From Streptomyces seoulensis (GTDB taxonomy: Bacteria > Actinomycetota > Actinomycetes > Streptomycetales > Streptomycetaceae), in assembly GCA_013364255.1 (NCBI GenBank), contig CP054936.1, forward strand, positions 7,148,353 through 7,212,352: 64,000 nucleotides of DNA, written 5' to 3'. Below are positions 50,572 through 58,602 of the stretch, in pieces. Under the pieces are notes generated by a model, which was not told the DNA's origin, did not search any database, and was given only the letters and a program-made list of their open reading frames with translations. Made by a program: the position numbers and the translations under genes. The first letter of the stretch is position 1. Every line of letters starts with the position of its first letter.

Positions 50572-51534
50572 GTGAGCGGACGCACCTGGCGCCGGGCCCT
50601 GGTGACCGGCGGAGCCGGCTTCGTGGGATCCCATCTGTGCGCGCGACTGCTCGACGCCAACGCCGGCGTCGTCTGCCTGGACAACCTGTCCACCGGCTCC
50701 TACGCCAACGTGGCCGAGCTGGAGCGGCGGCGCGGCTTCCGCTTCGTCCACGCCGACGCCACCGACCCCGACGCCGTACGCGGCCTGCCCGGCGGCTTCG
50801 ACCTCGTCCTGCACTTCGCCTGCCCGGCCTCGCCCGCCGACTACCTGCGGCTGCCGCTCCAGACCCTGGAGGCCGGCAGCGCCGGCACCCGCAACGCCCT
50901 GGAGCGCGCCCGCGCCGACGGCGCCCGCCTCCTGCTCGCCTCCACCTCCGAGGTCTACGGCGACCCGCTGGAGCACCCGCAGCGCGAGAGCTACTGGGGC
51001 AACGTCAACCCGGTCGGCCCGCGCAGCGTCTACGACGAGTCCAAGCGCTTCGCCGAGGCCCTGGTCACCGCGCACCGCCAGGTCCACGGCACCGACACCG
51101 CCATCGTGCGCATCTTCAACACCTACGGCCCCCGGATGCGCACCGGCGACGGCCGCGCCGTGCCCACCTTCGTCGCCCAGGCCCTGGACGGTGAACCGCT
51201 CACGGTCGCCGGCGACGGCAGCCAGACCCGCTCGCTGTGCTACGTCGACGACACGGTCGACGGCGTCCTGGCGCTGGCCGCCTCCGGTGAGAGCGGGCCG
51301 GTGAACATCGGCGGCGGCGACGAGATCACCGTGCTGGAGCTGGCCGAGCGGATCGTGGAGCTGACCGGCTCGCGCTCGCGCGTCCGCTTCGTGGACCGCC
51401 CCGTGGACGACCCGGGCCGCCGTCGCCCCGACACCCGGCTCGCCCGCGAACTGCTCGGCTGGCAGCCGCGCGTGCCCTGGAGCGAGGGCCTCGCCCGCAC
51501 GATCGGCTGGTTCACCCGAGCGGCGGCGGCCTGA
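50572..51534 (+). CDS. UXS-like NAD-dependent sugar nucleotide SDR
   Basis: The 320-residue extended short-chain dehydrogenase has the NAD motif GGAGFVGS (13-20), catalytic Tyr154 and Lys158 in YDESK, and UXS-type blocks ACPASPADYLR and GPRSVYDESKRF. UXS enzymes decarboxylate UDP-glucuronate to UDP-xylose; related ones epimerise or reduce sugar nucleotides. GTG 50572 has GGAGGAG upstream. A 14-bp terminator follows at 51550, so it is not part of the next operon. The region holds other sugar enzymes, and this gene may supply them. Confidence 0.82.
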   Translation: MSGRTWRRALVTGGAGFVGSHLCARLLDANAGVVCLDNLSTGSYANVAELERRRGFRFVHADATDPDAVRGLPGGFDLVLHFACPASPADYLRLPLQTLEAGSAGTRNALERARADGARLLLASTSEVYGDPLEHPQRESYWGNVNPVGPRSVYDESKRFAEALVTAHRQVHGTDTAIVRIFNTYGPRMRTGDGRAVPTFVAQALDGEPLTVAGDGSQTRSLCYVDDTVDGVLALAASGESGPVNIGGGDEITVLELAERIVELTGSRSRVRFVDRPVDDPGRRRPDTRLARELLGWQPRVPWSEGLARTIGWFTRAAAA

Positions 51535-51549
51535 CCGCCCCGAGCGCGG

Positions 51550-51582
51550 GCGCCGGTCACCGGGGACACCGGTGACCGGCGC
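51550..51582 (+). terminator. Terminator after the UXS-like gene
   Basis: gcgccggtcaccgg pairs perfectly with ccggtgaccggcgc (14 bp) over a 5-base loop, followed by tttcg. It lies 15 bases after the stop. Confidence 0.88.
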
Positions 51583-51793
51583 TTTCGCGTCGCCCGCCGC
51601 CACCGTCGCGCCGCAACCCGGACGACCGGGGCGCAGTCCGGGCGGACAGTGGACCGCGGTGTCCTGAACCGTACTGCGCCCCGCTGACCAGCAGCGGTCA
51701 CTTCGGGTCACCACATCACGACCTGGACGGCCGAATCGGCCCTCGAAGCCGCCAGTTGGCTTCACGTGTTTGAGACAGCCGCAGCGCGGCACC

Positions 51794-51838
51794 CAGAAGC
51801 CCGAAGTGTCCGAAGTTTCCCGATGTGCCCGACAGTCC
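51794..51838 (+). repeat. Five 9-bp tandem units
   Basis: cagaagccc, gaagtgtcc, gaagtttcc, cgatgtgcc and cgacagtcc follow one another without gaps, 41 bases upstream of the carbamoyltransferase start. The arrangement fits direct-repeat operator half-sites. Confidence 0.5.
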
Positions 51839-51879
51839 CCACACGCCGCACCATCGCCGAACGGGACGGAGCCGCCCCC

Positions 51880-53517
51880 ATGCGCATCCTTGGTATCAAC
51901 GCCCTGTTCCACGACCCGGCCGCCGCCCTCCTCGTGGACGGCAGGACGGTCGCGGCCGGCGAGGAGGAGCGCTTCAGCCGCCGCAAGCACGGCAAGCGCC
52001 CGGTGCCGTTCTCCGCCTGGGAACTGCCGGAACTCGCCGCCCGCTGGTGCCTGGAGCACGCGGGCCTGCGCCCCGAGGACCTGGACGCCGTCACCTACTC
52101 CTTCGACCCGGCCCTGGCCCGGCCCGCCGCCGACCTCGGCCTGTTCGACCCGTGGGACCCGCTGCGCCTGGAGTACGCCCGCCGCGCCCCCGAGTTCCTC
52201 GCCGAGGCGCTGCCCGGACTCGACCCGGCCAAGGTCGTCTTCGTCCCGCACCACATCGCGCACGCCGCCTCCGCCGGACCCGCCTCCCCGTACCCCGACA
52301 GCGCCGTCCTCGTCCTGGACGGCCGCGGCGAGGCCGCCTCCCACCTCGCGGGCCGCTTCCACGACGGCAAGCTCGACACCCTCGCCGCCCAGGCGCTGCC
52401 CCACTCTCTCGGCCTGGTCTACGAGGAGCTGACCGAACACCTCGGCTTCCTGCGCAGCAGCGACGAGTACAAGGTCATGGCGCTCGCCTCCTACGGCACG
52501 CCCCGCCACCTGGACCGGCTGCGCGAGCAGGTGCACGCCACCGGCGACGGCGGCTTCCGCGCCCACGGGGTCGACTGGTCCGCCCTCGCCCCGCCGCGCG
52601 CCGAGGACGAGCCCTGGACCCGCGACCACGCCGACCTGGCGGCCAGTTGCCAGGCCGTGCTGGAGGAGGTGCTGCTCGACCTCGCGGGCTGGCTGCACCG
52701 CGAGGCGGGCGGGGAGGCCCTCGCCCTGGCCGGCGGCGTCGCCCTCAACTGCGTCGCCAACTCCAGGATCGCCGCCGACGGCCCGTACCGGCACGTGTGG
52801 GTGCAGCCCGCCGCCGGAGACGCCGGCACCGCGCTCGGCGGCGCCCTGTACCTGGCGGCGAGCGAGGGCGCCGTGCCCGAGCCGATGACCGGCGCCGACC
52901 TCGGACGCGGCTGGAGCGACGAGGAGCTGCGGCACTGGCTGGAGGAGGCCGCCGTACCCTACGAGCGGCCCGAGGACATAGCCGAGACGGTCGCCGAGGA
53001 ACTGGCCCGCGACGGCGTCGTGGCCTGGTTCCAGGGCCGCGGCGAGTACGGGCCGCGCGCCCTCGGGCACCGCTCCCTGCTCGCCCACCCGGGCCGCGCC
53101 GAGAACCTGGAACGGCTCAACCGGGTGAAGGGCCGCGAGGAGTTCCGTCCGGTGGCGCCCATGGTCCTCGCCGAACGCGCCCGCGAACTCTTCGACGGAC
53201 CGCTCCCGAGCCCGTACATGCTCTTCGTGCACGACGTGCACCCCGAGTGGCGGGAGCGGATACCGGCCGTGGTGCACGTGGACGGCACCGCCCGCATCCA
53301 GACCGTGGACGAGCGGCGCGAACCGCTGGTCGCGCGCATGCTGCGCGGCTTCGAGCGGCGCACCGGGCTGCCCGTCGTCGTCAACACCAGCCTGAACACC
53401 GCCGGCCGGCCCATGGTGGACGACCCGCGCGACGCGCTGGAGTGCTTCGGCTCCGCGCCCGTGGACCTGCTCGCCATCGGCCCGTACGCGGTACGCAGGG
53501 GGAGGGCGTACGCATGA
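51880..53517 (+). CDS. NodU/CmcH-family carbamoyltransferase
   Basis: The 545-residue enzyme transfers a carbamoyl group from carbamoyl phosphate, with ATP, to a hydroxyl of a sugar or antibiotic. Family landmarks are GINALFHDPAAALLVDG, EEERFSRRKHGKRPVPFSAW, the metal-site HHIAHAASA, VLVLDGRGE, the LALAGGVALNCVANS block, WFQGRGEYGPRALGHRSLLA and VVNTSLNTAGRPMVDDP. The ATG at 51880 begins MRILGINAL. It is the first gene of a tightly coupled operon for sugar and glycosyltransferase functions (ATGA overlap with the next gene), implying carbamoylation of the product. Confidence 0.92.
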   Translation: MRILGINALFHDPAAALLVDGRTVAAGEEERFSRRKHGKRPVPFSAWELPELAARWCLEHAGLRPEDLDAVTYSFDPALARPAADLGLFDPWDPLRLEYARRAPEFLAEALPGLDPAKVVFVPHHIAHAASAGPASPYPDSAVLVLDGRGEAASHLAGRFHDGKLDTLAAQALPHSLGLVYEELTEHLGFLRSSDEYKVMALASYGTPRHLDRLREQVHATGDGGFRAHGVDWSALAPPRAEDEPWTRDHADLAASCQAVLEEVLLDLAGWLHREAGGEALALAGGVALNCVANSRIAADGPYRHVWVQPAAGDAGTALGGALYLAASEGAVPEPMTGADLGRGWSDEELRHWLEEAAVPYERPEDIAETVAEELARDGVVAWFQGRGEYGPRALGHRSLLAHPGRAENLERLNRVKGREEFRPVAPMVLAERARELFDGPLPSPYMLFVHDVHPEWRERIPAVVHVDGTARIQTVDERREPLVARMLRGFERRTGLPVVVNTSLNTAGRPMVDDPRDALECFGSAPVDLLAIGPYAVRRGRAYA

Positions 53518-54575
53518 ACCGCACCGACGAGGGCAGGCCCGCCGGGGCCGGCCGCACGGACGAGGCACGGCCCGGCGCCCCCGCCTACGCCGTGGTCGTC
53601 CCCACGCTGGCCCGCGACACCCTGGCCGACTGCCTGGCCGCGCTGGCCGCCGCGCACGGGCCCGGACCGCGGGAGATCGTCCTCGTGGACGACCGCCCCG
53701 ACCCCGAACCGGGCGCGCTGCACCACCCGTTGAACGTGCTGGGCGACCTGCGCGCCCGCACCGCCGTCCTCACCAGCGGCGGCCGGGGACCCGCCGCCGC
53801 CCGCAACACCGGGCTGCGCGCGGTCACCACGCCCTGGGTGGCCTTCCTCGACGACGACGTACAGGTGGGCCCGCACTGGTGCGACCAGCTGGCGCAGGAC
53901 CTGGCCGAGGCGAGCCGGGACACCGGAGCCGTCCAGGGCGTCATCGCCGTGCCGCTGCCCGGCGAGCGCCGGCCCACCGACTGGGAGCGGGGCACCGCCG
54001 GGCTCGCCCGGGCCCGCTGGATCACCGCCGACATGGCGTACCGCACCGACGCCCTCAAGCAGGTCGCCGGCTTCGACGAGCGCTTCACCCGCGCCTTCCG
54101 CGAGGACGCCGACCTGGCGCTGCGCGTCCTGGACGCCGGCTGGCGCATCCGCCAGGGCCGGCGCACCACCCGGCACCCGGTCCGCCCCGCCGACCGCTGG
54201 GTGTCGCTGCGCGCGCAGCGCGGCAACGCCGACGACGCGCTGATGCTGCGGCTGCACGGACCGGACTGGTGGCACAAGGCGGTCGCCCCGCGCGGCCGCA
54301 TCCGCTCCCACCTGGCCGTCACCGCCGCCGGCGTGACCGCCTGCGCCCTCGCCGCGGCCGGCCGCCGCCGGGCCGCCGCCGTCGCCGCGCTCGGCTGGGC
54401 CGCGGGCACCGCCGAGTTCGCCTGGACGCGGATCGCGCCCGGGCCGCGCACCCGCGACGAGGTCACCACCATGGCCGTCACCAGCGTTCTCATCCCGCCC
54501 GCCGCCACCTGGCACTGGCTGAGCGGCCTGTGGCGCCACCGGGCGGCCCCCGCCTGGCAGGAGGTGGCCCCGTGA
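53514..54575 (+). CDS. GT2-family glycosyltransferase
   Basis: The 353-residue protein has a GT-A fold: YAVVVPTLARDTLADCLAAL, EIVLVDDRPDPEPG, ARNTGLRAVTTPWVAFLDDD with DDD as the metal-nucleotide site, and FREDADLALRVLDAGWRI, the acid-containing block. The last 100 residues have hydrophobic segments (AVTAAGVTACALAAA; AVAALGWAAGTAEFAW) that suggest membrane attachment. It overlaps the carbamoyltransferase stop and the next gene by four bases each. It would transfer a sugar to a lipid or growing chain. Confidence 0.88.
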   Translation: MNRTDEGRPAGAGRTDEARPGAPAYAVVVPTLARDTLADCLAALAAAHGPGPREIVLVDDRPDPEPGALHHPLNVLGDLRARTAVLTSGGRGPAAARNTGLRAVTTPWVAFLDDDVQVGPHWCDQLAQDLAEASRDTGAVQGVIAVPLPGERRPTDWERGTAGLARARWITADMAYRTDALKQVAGFDERFTRAFREDADLALRVLDAGWRIRQGRRTTRHPVRPADRWVSLRAQRGNADDALMLRLHGPDWWHKAVAPRGRIRSHLAVTAAGVTACALAAAGRRRAAAVAALGWAAGTAEFAWTRIAPGPRTRDEVTTMAVTSVLIPPAATWHWLSGLWRHRAAPAWQEVAP

Positions 54576-55408
54576 CCGCGCCCACCGGCCGGATCAAGGC
54601 CGTGCTGTTCGACCGCGACGGCACGCTCGTCGAGGACGTCCCCTACAACGCCGACCCCGACCGGGTCCGCCCCGTCGACGGCGCCCGCCAGGCGGTGGCG
54701 CTGCTGCGGGCGCACGGCGTCGGCGTCGGCGTGATCACCAACCAGTCCGGCGTGGCCCGAGGGCTGCTCTGCGCCGCCGACGTGCGCCGCGTCAACGAAC
54801 GCGTCGAGGTGCTGCTCGGCCCGTTCGACGTGTGGGCGGTGTGCCCGCACGGCCCCGGCGACGGCTGCGCCTGCCGCAAGCCGCGGCCCGGCATGGTGCT
54901 GTCGGCGGCCGCCCGGCTGCGGGTGCGGCCCGAGGAGGTCGTCGTGATCGGCGACATCGGCTCCGACCTGGCGGCCGCCCGCGCCGCCGGCGCCCACGGC
55001 GTCCTCGTGCCCACCCCGGTCACCCGCGCCGAGGAGGTCACCGCCGCCGACCATGTCGCCGCGAACCTGCTGACCGCGGTCCGCGCGGTCCTCACCGACC
55101 CGCCCTGGGGCAGAATCCTGGCCGACGAACGCCCCCTCGGCGCCGCCTACGGCCCCGGCCCCGCGCAGTCCTCCGGGCCGGCGCAGCTCTCCGGGCCGGC
55201 GCAGTCCTCCGGTCCGGCGCAGTCCTCCGGGCCGGCGCAGTCCTCCGGGCCGGCGCAGTCCTCCGGCCCCGCGCAGTCCTCCGGCCCCGCGCGGCCTTCG
55301 GCGCCGGGCCCGGACGACGGGACCGTGCGGACCGCTCCGCGCACCCACCGCCCGGTGCAGCCGTCCGTGCAGCCGGCCGTGCCCGACGACCGCCGGAGGC
55401 CGAGATGA
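54572..55408 (+). CDS. gmhB: GmhB-like HAD phosphatase with hexapeptide-repeat tail
   Basis: The 278-residue protein is a HAD-IIIA phosphatase like D-glycero-D-manno-heptose-1,7-bisphosphate 7-phosphatase. The nucleophile motif LFDRDGTLV has Asp14 and Asp16; VITNQSGVARG, a zinc loop with Cys91-x-His93, Cys99-x-Cys101 (CPHGPGDGCACRKPRPGM), and GDIGSDLAAARAAGA follow. After residue 190 comes a low-complexity tail made of seven GPAQSS hexapeptides (see 55157-55300), unusual for this family. GTG 54572 overlaps the preceding stop (GTGA). It fits the ADP-heptose pathway with GmhA and HldE in this operon. Confidence 0.9.
   Translation: MTAPTGRIKAVLFDRDGTLVEDVPYNADPDRVRPVDGARQAVALLRAHGVGVGVITNQSGVARGLLCAADVRRVNERVEVLLGPFDVWAVCPHGPGDGCACRKPRPGMVLSAAARLRVRPEEVVVIGDIGSDLAAARAAGAHGVLVPTPVTRAEEVTAADHVAANLLTAVRAVLTDPPWGRILADERPLGAAYGPGPAQSSGPAQLSGPAQSSGPAQSSGPAQSSGPAQSSGPAQSSGPARPSAPGPDDGTVRTAPRTHRPVQPSVQPAVPDDRRRPR
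55157..55300 (+). repeat. 18-bp tandem repeats (VNTR) encoding GPAQSS
   Basis: Eight in-frame 18-bp units (consensus gggccggcgcagtcctcc; the last degenerate) lie at 55157-55300 inside the GmhB-like gene. Neighbouring copies differ by one to three bases, indicating recent expansion. Length variation would not shift the frame. Confidence 0.92.
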
Positions 55409-56391
55409 AGGCCCTCGTCAGCCGCCTCGACAGCTTCGGCGACGTCCTGCTCGCCGGGCCCGCCGTCCGCGCCGTCGCCGCCCGCGCCGACCACGTCACC
55501 CTCCTGTGCGGGCCGCGCGGCGAACCGGCCGCGCGGCTGCTCCCGGCCGTGGACGAGATCGTCGTCTGGGACGCGCCCTGGGCCGGCTTCGACCCGCCGC
55601 CCGTCGACCGCGCCGACGTCGAGCGCCTCCTCGGCGCGATCGACGCCGACACCGCCCTCGTCCTCACCTCCTTCCACCAGTCCCCGCTGCCCACCGCCCT
55701 GCTGCTGCGCCTGGCCGGCGTCCGGCGCGTCGCCGCCGACAGCGAGGACTACCCCGGCTCCCTGCTCGACGTACGCCACCGGCGCGCCCCGCACGCCCAC
55801 GAGGCCGAGGCCGCCCTCGACCTCGCCGAAGCCGCCGGCTTCCCGTGCCCCGACGACGGCCGGCTCGCGGTGCTGACCCCGCCCGACACCACCGCCCTGA
55901 CCGGCCCGGACCCCTACGTCGTGCTGCACCCGGGCGCGAGCGTGCCCGCCCGCGCCTGGAGCGCCGAACGCTGCGCGCAGGCGGTGCGCGAACTCACCGC
56001 GGCCGGACACCGGGTCGTCGTCACCGGCGGCCGCGGCGAGAAGGACCTCACCGCGCACGTCGCCGGAGCGCACGGCCTCGACCTCGGCGGCCGCACCGAG
56101 GCCGCCGAGCTGTCCGGGGTGCTCGCCGCCGCCCGCGCGGTCGTCACCGGCAACACCGGCCCCGCCCATCTGGCCGCCGCCGTCGGCACCCCCGTCGTCT
56201 CCCTGTTCGCGCCGGTCGTCCCGGCCGAGCGCTGGCGCCCCTGGGGCGTCCCGTACGTGCTGCTCGGCGACCAGGACGCGCCGTGCGCCGGCAGCCGCGC
56301 CCGCACCTGCCCGGTGCCCGGCCATCCCTGCCTGGAGTCGGTGACCGCGCACGACGTGCGCGCCGCAGTGGAGAAGGTGATGCAGGCGTGA
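55405..56391 (+). CDS. GT9-family (heptosyltransferase-like) glycosyltransferase
   Basis: The 328-residue enzyme resembles ADP-heptose:LPS heptosyltransferases (GT9, GT-B fold). SRLDSFGDVLLAGPAVRAV at the N-terminus, VVLHPGASVPARAWSAERCA, and AARAVVTGNTGPAHLAAAVG with GTPVVSLFAPVVPAERW are signature blocks; the TGPAHLAAA part forms the ADP-heptose site. It overlaps both neighbours by four bases. In a Gram-positive organism without LPS it probably decorates a cell-wall polymer, glycolipid or secondary metabolite. Confidence 0.9.
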   Translation: MKALVSRLDSFGDVLLAGPAVRAVAARADHVTLLCGPRGEPAARLLPAVDEIVVWDAPWAGFDPPPVDRADVERLLGAIDADTALVLTSFHQSPLPTALLLRLAGVRRVAADSEDYPGSLLDVRHRRAPHAHEAEAALDLAEAAGFPCPDDGRLAVLTPPDTTALTGPDPYVVLHPGASVPARAWSAERCAQAVRELTAAGHRVVVTGGRGEKDLTAHVAGAHGLDLGGRTEAAELSGVLAAARAVVTGNTGPAHLAAAVGTPVVSLFAPVVPAERWRPWGVPYVLLGDQDAPCAGSRARTCPVPGHPCLESVTAHDVRAAVEKVMQA

Positions 56392-57341
56392 GGATCCTCA
56401 TCTGGCACGTGCACGGCTCCTGGACGACCGCGTTCGTCCAGGGCCCGCACACCTACCTCGTCCCCGTCACCCCCGACCGCGGACCCGACGGCCTCGGCCG
56501 CGCCCGCACCTTCGACTGGCCCGGCTCGGTGATCGAACTCCCGCCGGAGCGGCTGCGCGAGACGGACGTCGACCTGGTCGTGCTGCAACGCCCGCACGAG
56601 TACGACCTCGTACGGCGCTGGCTCGGCCGCACCCCGCCCATGGTGTACCTGGAGCACAACGCCCCCGACGGCGACGTGCCCGACACCCGCCACCCGGTGA
56701 CCGGGCTGCCCGCCGGGATCCCGCTGGTGCACGTCACCCACTTCAACCGCCTGATGTGGGACGCCGGCAGCGCCGACACCACCGTGATCGAACACGGCAT
56801 CGTGGACCCCGGCCCGCGCTGGACGGGCGAGCTGCCGCACGCCGCCGTCGTCGTCAACGAGCCAATCCGGCGCGGCCGGACGACCGGCACGGACCTGCTG
56901 CCCGGCTTCGCGCGGGCCGCCCCGCTGGACGTCTTCGGCATGCGCACCGAGGGCCTGGCCGGCCACCTCGGCCTGCCGCCCGGGCGCTGCCGCTCCTACG
57001 AACTGGTCCAGAAGGACCTGCACACGGAGCTGGCCCGGCGCCGCCTCTACCTCCACCCGGTCCGCTGGACCTCCCTCGGCCTGTCCCTGCTGGAGGCGAT
57101 GCACCTCGGCATGCCCGTGGTCGCCCTCGCCACCACCGAGGTCGCCGAGGCGGTGCCGCCGGGCGCCGGAGTGGTCTCCAACCGCCTCGACGTACTCGCC
57201 GACGCCGTACGGGACTTCGTCGCCGACCCGCTGTACGCCCGCACCGTCGGCGAGGCAGCGCGCGCCGCCGCGCTCGCCCGCTACGGGCTCTCCCGCTTCC
57301 TGGACGACTGGGAGCGGCTGCTGAAGGAGGTCACCCGATGA
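56388..57341 (+). CDS. GT4-like glycosyltransferase
   Basis: The 317-residue protein is a GT-B glycosyltransferase of the GT1/GT4 group in shortened form. ILIWHVHGSWTTAFVQGPHT starts the N-terminal domain, VYLEHNAPDGDVPDTRHP is the central region and LYLHPVRWTSLGLSLLEAMH with GMPVVALATTEVAEAVPPGA gives the donor-binding end. The EX7E-type motif is partly kept (SLGLSLLEAMHLG). GTG 56388 overlaps the previous stop (GTGA); the next gene starts within its stop. Its substrate is unknown but the operon implies sugar transfer beside heptose. Confidence 0.82.
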   Translation: MRILIWHVHGSWTTAFVQGPHTYLVPVTPDRGPDGLGRARTFDWPGSVIELPPERLRETDVDLVVLQRPHEYDLVRRWLGRTPPMVYLEHNAPDGDVPDTRHPVTGLPAGIPLVHVTHFNRLMWDAGSADTTVIEHGIVDPGPRWTGELPHAAVVVNEPIRRGRTTGTDLLPGFARAAPLDVFGMRTEGLAGHLGLPPGRCRSYELVQKDLHTELARRRLYLHPVRWTSLGLSLLEAMHLGMPVVALATTEVAEAVPPGAGVVSNRLDVLADAVRDFVADPLYARTVGEAARAAALARYGLSRFLDDWERLLKEVTR

Positions 57342-58561
57342 GGATCGCCATGGTGTCCGAGCACGCGAGTCCGCTCGCCGCGCTCGGCGGGGTCGACGCC
57401 GGTGGCCAGAACGTCTACGTCGCCCGCCTCACCGAGGAGTTGGCCCGGCGCGGACACGACGTCACCGTCTACACCCGGCGCGACGCGGCCGAGTTGCCCG
57501 ACCGGGTGCCGCTGCCGGGCGGCGCGGTCGTCGAGCACGTACCGGCCGGACCGCCCGAAGTCCTTCCCAAGGACGACCTGTTCGCGCACATGCCCGCCTT
57601 CGGCGCCCACCTCGCCCGGGCCTGGCGGCACGAGAGGCCCGACGTCGTGCACGCGCACTTCTGGATGTCCGGCATGGCCTCCCTGCTCGGCGCCGGACCG
57701 CACGGCGTCCCCGTCGTGCAGACCTACCACGCCCTCGGCACCGTCAAGCGCCGCCACCAGGGCCGCGAGGACACCAGCCCGCGCGAACGCGTCGGCATCG
57801 AGCGGCAGATCGGCCGCAGCTGCGAGAGAGTCCTGGCCACCTGCACCGACGAGGTGCACGAACTCGCCGACCTGGGCATCTCGCCGAACCAGGTCTCCGT
57901 GGTGCCCTGCGGCGTCGACGCCGCCCACTTCCACCCCGGCGCCGACCCCGCCACCGGCCCCGCGCCCGCCCGCGAGCAGCGCCACCGACTGCTGTCCTGC
58001 GGCCGGCTGGTCCGCCGCAAGGGCTACGACCAGGCGATCCGCGCCCTGGCCCGGATCCCGCACGCCGAACTCGTCGTCGCAGGCGGCCCGCCCGCGAGTC
58101 GCCTGCACACCGAGCCCGAGGCCGAACGCCTGCTGAAGCTGGCCGCGGCGGAGGGCGTCGGCGACCGGGTACGGCTGCTCGGCGCCGTCGACCCGGCCCA
58201 CATGCCCGCCCTGATGCGCGGCGCCGACCTGGTGCTGTGCACACCCACCTACGAGCCGTTCGGCATCGTGCCGCTGGAGGCGATGGCCTGCGCGGTGCCG
58301 GTGGTCGCCACCGACGTCGGCGGCCACCGCGACTCGGTCGCCGACGGCCGCACCGGCCGGCTCGTGCCCGAGGGCGACTGCGCCGCGATCGCCGCCGCCG
58401 TGCGCGACCTGCTCGGCAGCGAGCGCACCCGCCGCCGCTACGGCGACGCCGGCCGCGAACGCGTCCTGGCCCGCTTCACCTGGCGGCGCGTCGCCGACGG
58501 CGTCGAACAGGTCTACCGGCGGGTCACCGCCGGCCACGAGGTCGGCTCGGAGGTGGCGTGA
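57338..58561 (+). CDS. GT4-family glycosyltransferase
   Basis: The 407-residue protein is a retaining GT4 enzyme. Typical blocks are MVSEHASPLAALGGVDAGGQ, PDVVHAHFWMSG, SVVPCGVDAAHFHPG, LLSCGRLVRRKGYDQAIRAL and the donor motif TYEPFGIVPLEAMACAVPVV (EX7E). The GGVDAGGQNVYV start places it near the sucrose-phosphate synthase/MshA-like subgroup. It overlaps the previous gene by four bases and ends in TGATG with a 13-codon frame that leads to gmhA. Confidence 0.93.
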   Translation: MRIAMVSEHASPLAALGGVDAGGQNVYVARLTEELARRGHDVTVYTRRDAAELPDRVPLPGGAVVEHVPAGPPEVLPKDDLFAHMPAFGAHLARAWRHERPDVVHAHFWMSGMASLLGAGPHGVPVVQTYHALGTVKRRHQGREDTSPRERVGIERQIGRSCERVLATCTDEVHELADLGISPNQVSVVPCGVDAAHFHPGADPATGPAPAREQRHRLLSCGRLVRRKGYDQAIRALARIPHAELVVAGGPPASRLHTEPEAERLLKLAAAEGVGDRVRLLGAVDPAHMPALMRGADLVLCTPTYEPFGIVPLEAMACAVPVVATDVGGHRDSVADGRTGRLVPEGDCAAIAAAVRDLLGSERTRRRYGDAGRERVLARFTWRRVADGVEQVYRRVTAGHEVGSEVA

Positions 58562-58602
58562 TGCGCACCGCTGCCGGCAAGGACAGGGAGGCGGCGTCAT
58601 GA
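58561..58602 (+). CDS. 13-aa micro-ORF bridging two operon genes
   Basis: ATG 58561 overlaps the preceding stop (TGATG) and its own TGA at 58600 overlaps the next ATG (ATGA). It encodes MRTAAGKDREAAS and contains an AGGGAGG Shine-Dalgarno sequence for gmhA. It probably keeps ribosomes moving between the genes rather than making a functional peptide. Confidence 0.4.
   Translation: MRTAAGKDREAAS

Larger units (their letters stand above)
51535..51879. other. Intergenic region upstream of the glycosyltransferase operon, 345 bases
   Basis: Apart from the terminator (51550-51582) and a five-unit 9-bp repeat (51794-51838), the region contains a short inverted repeat, gaagcc-gccagtt-ggcttc, near 51748-51766. 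It presumably contains the operon promoter. No gene is supported; the carbamoyltransferase frame stays open to 51766 but without a ribosome binding site. Confidence 0.5.

Noticed and set aside
50572..51534. HldD heptose epimerase for the ADP-heptose pathway
   Set aside because: ACPASPADY and GPRSVYDESK are UXS-type motifs, and a strong terminator separates it from the operon.
55157..55300. CRISPR array
   Set aside because: The 18-bp units are contiguous without spacers and translate in frame as GPAQSS.
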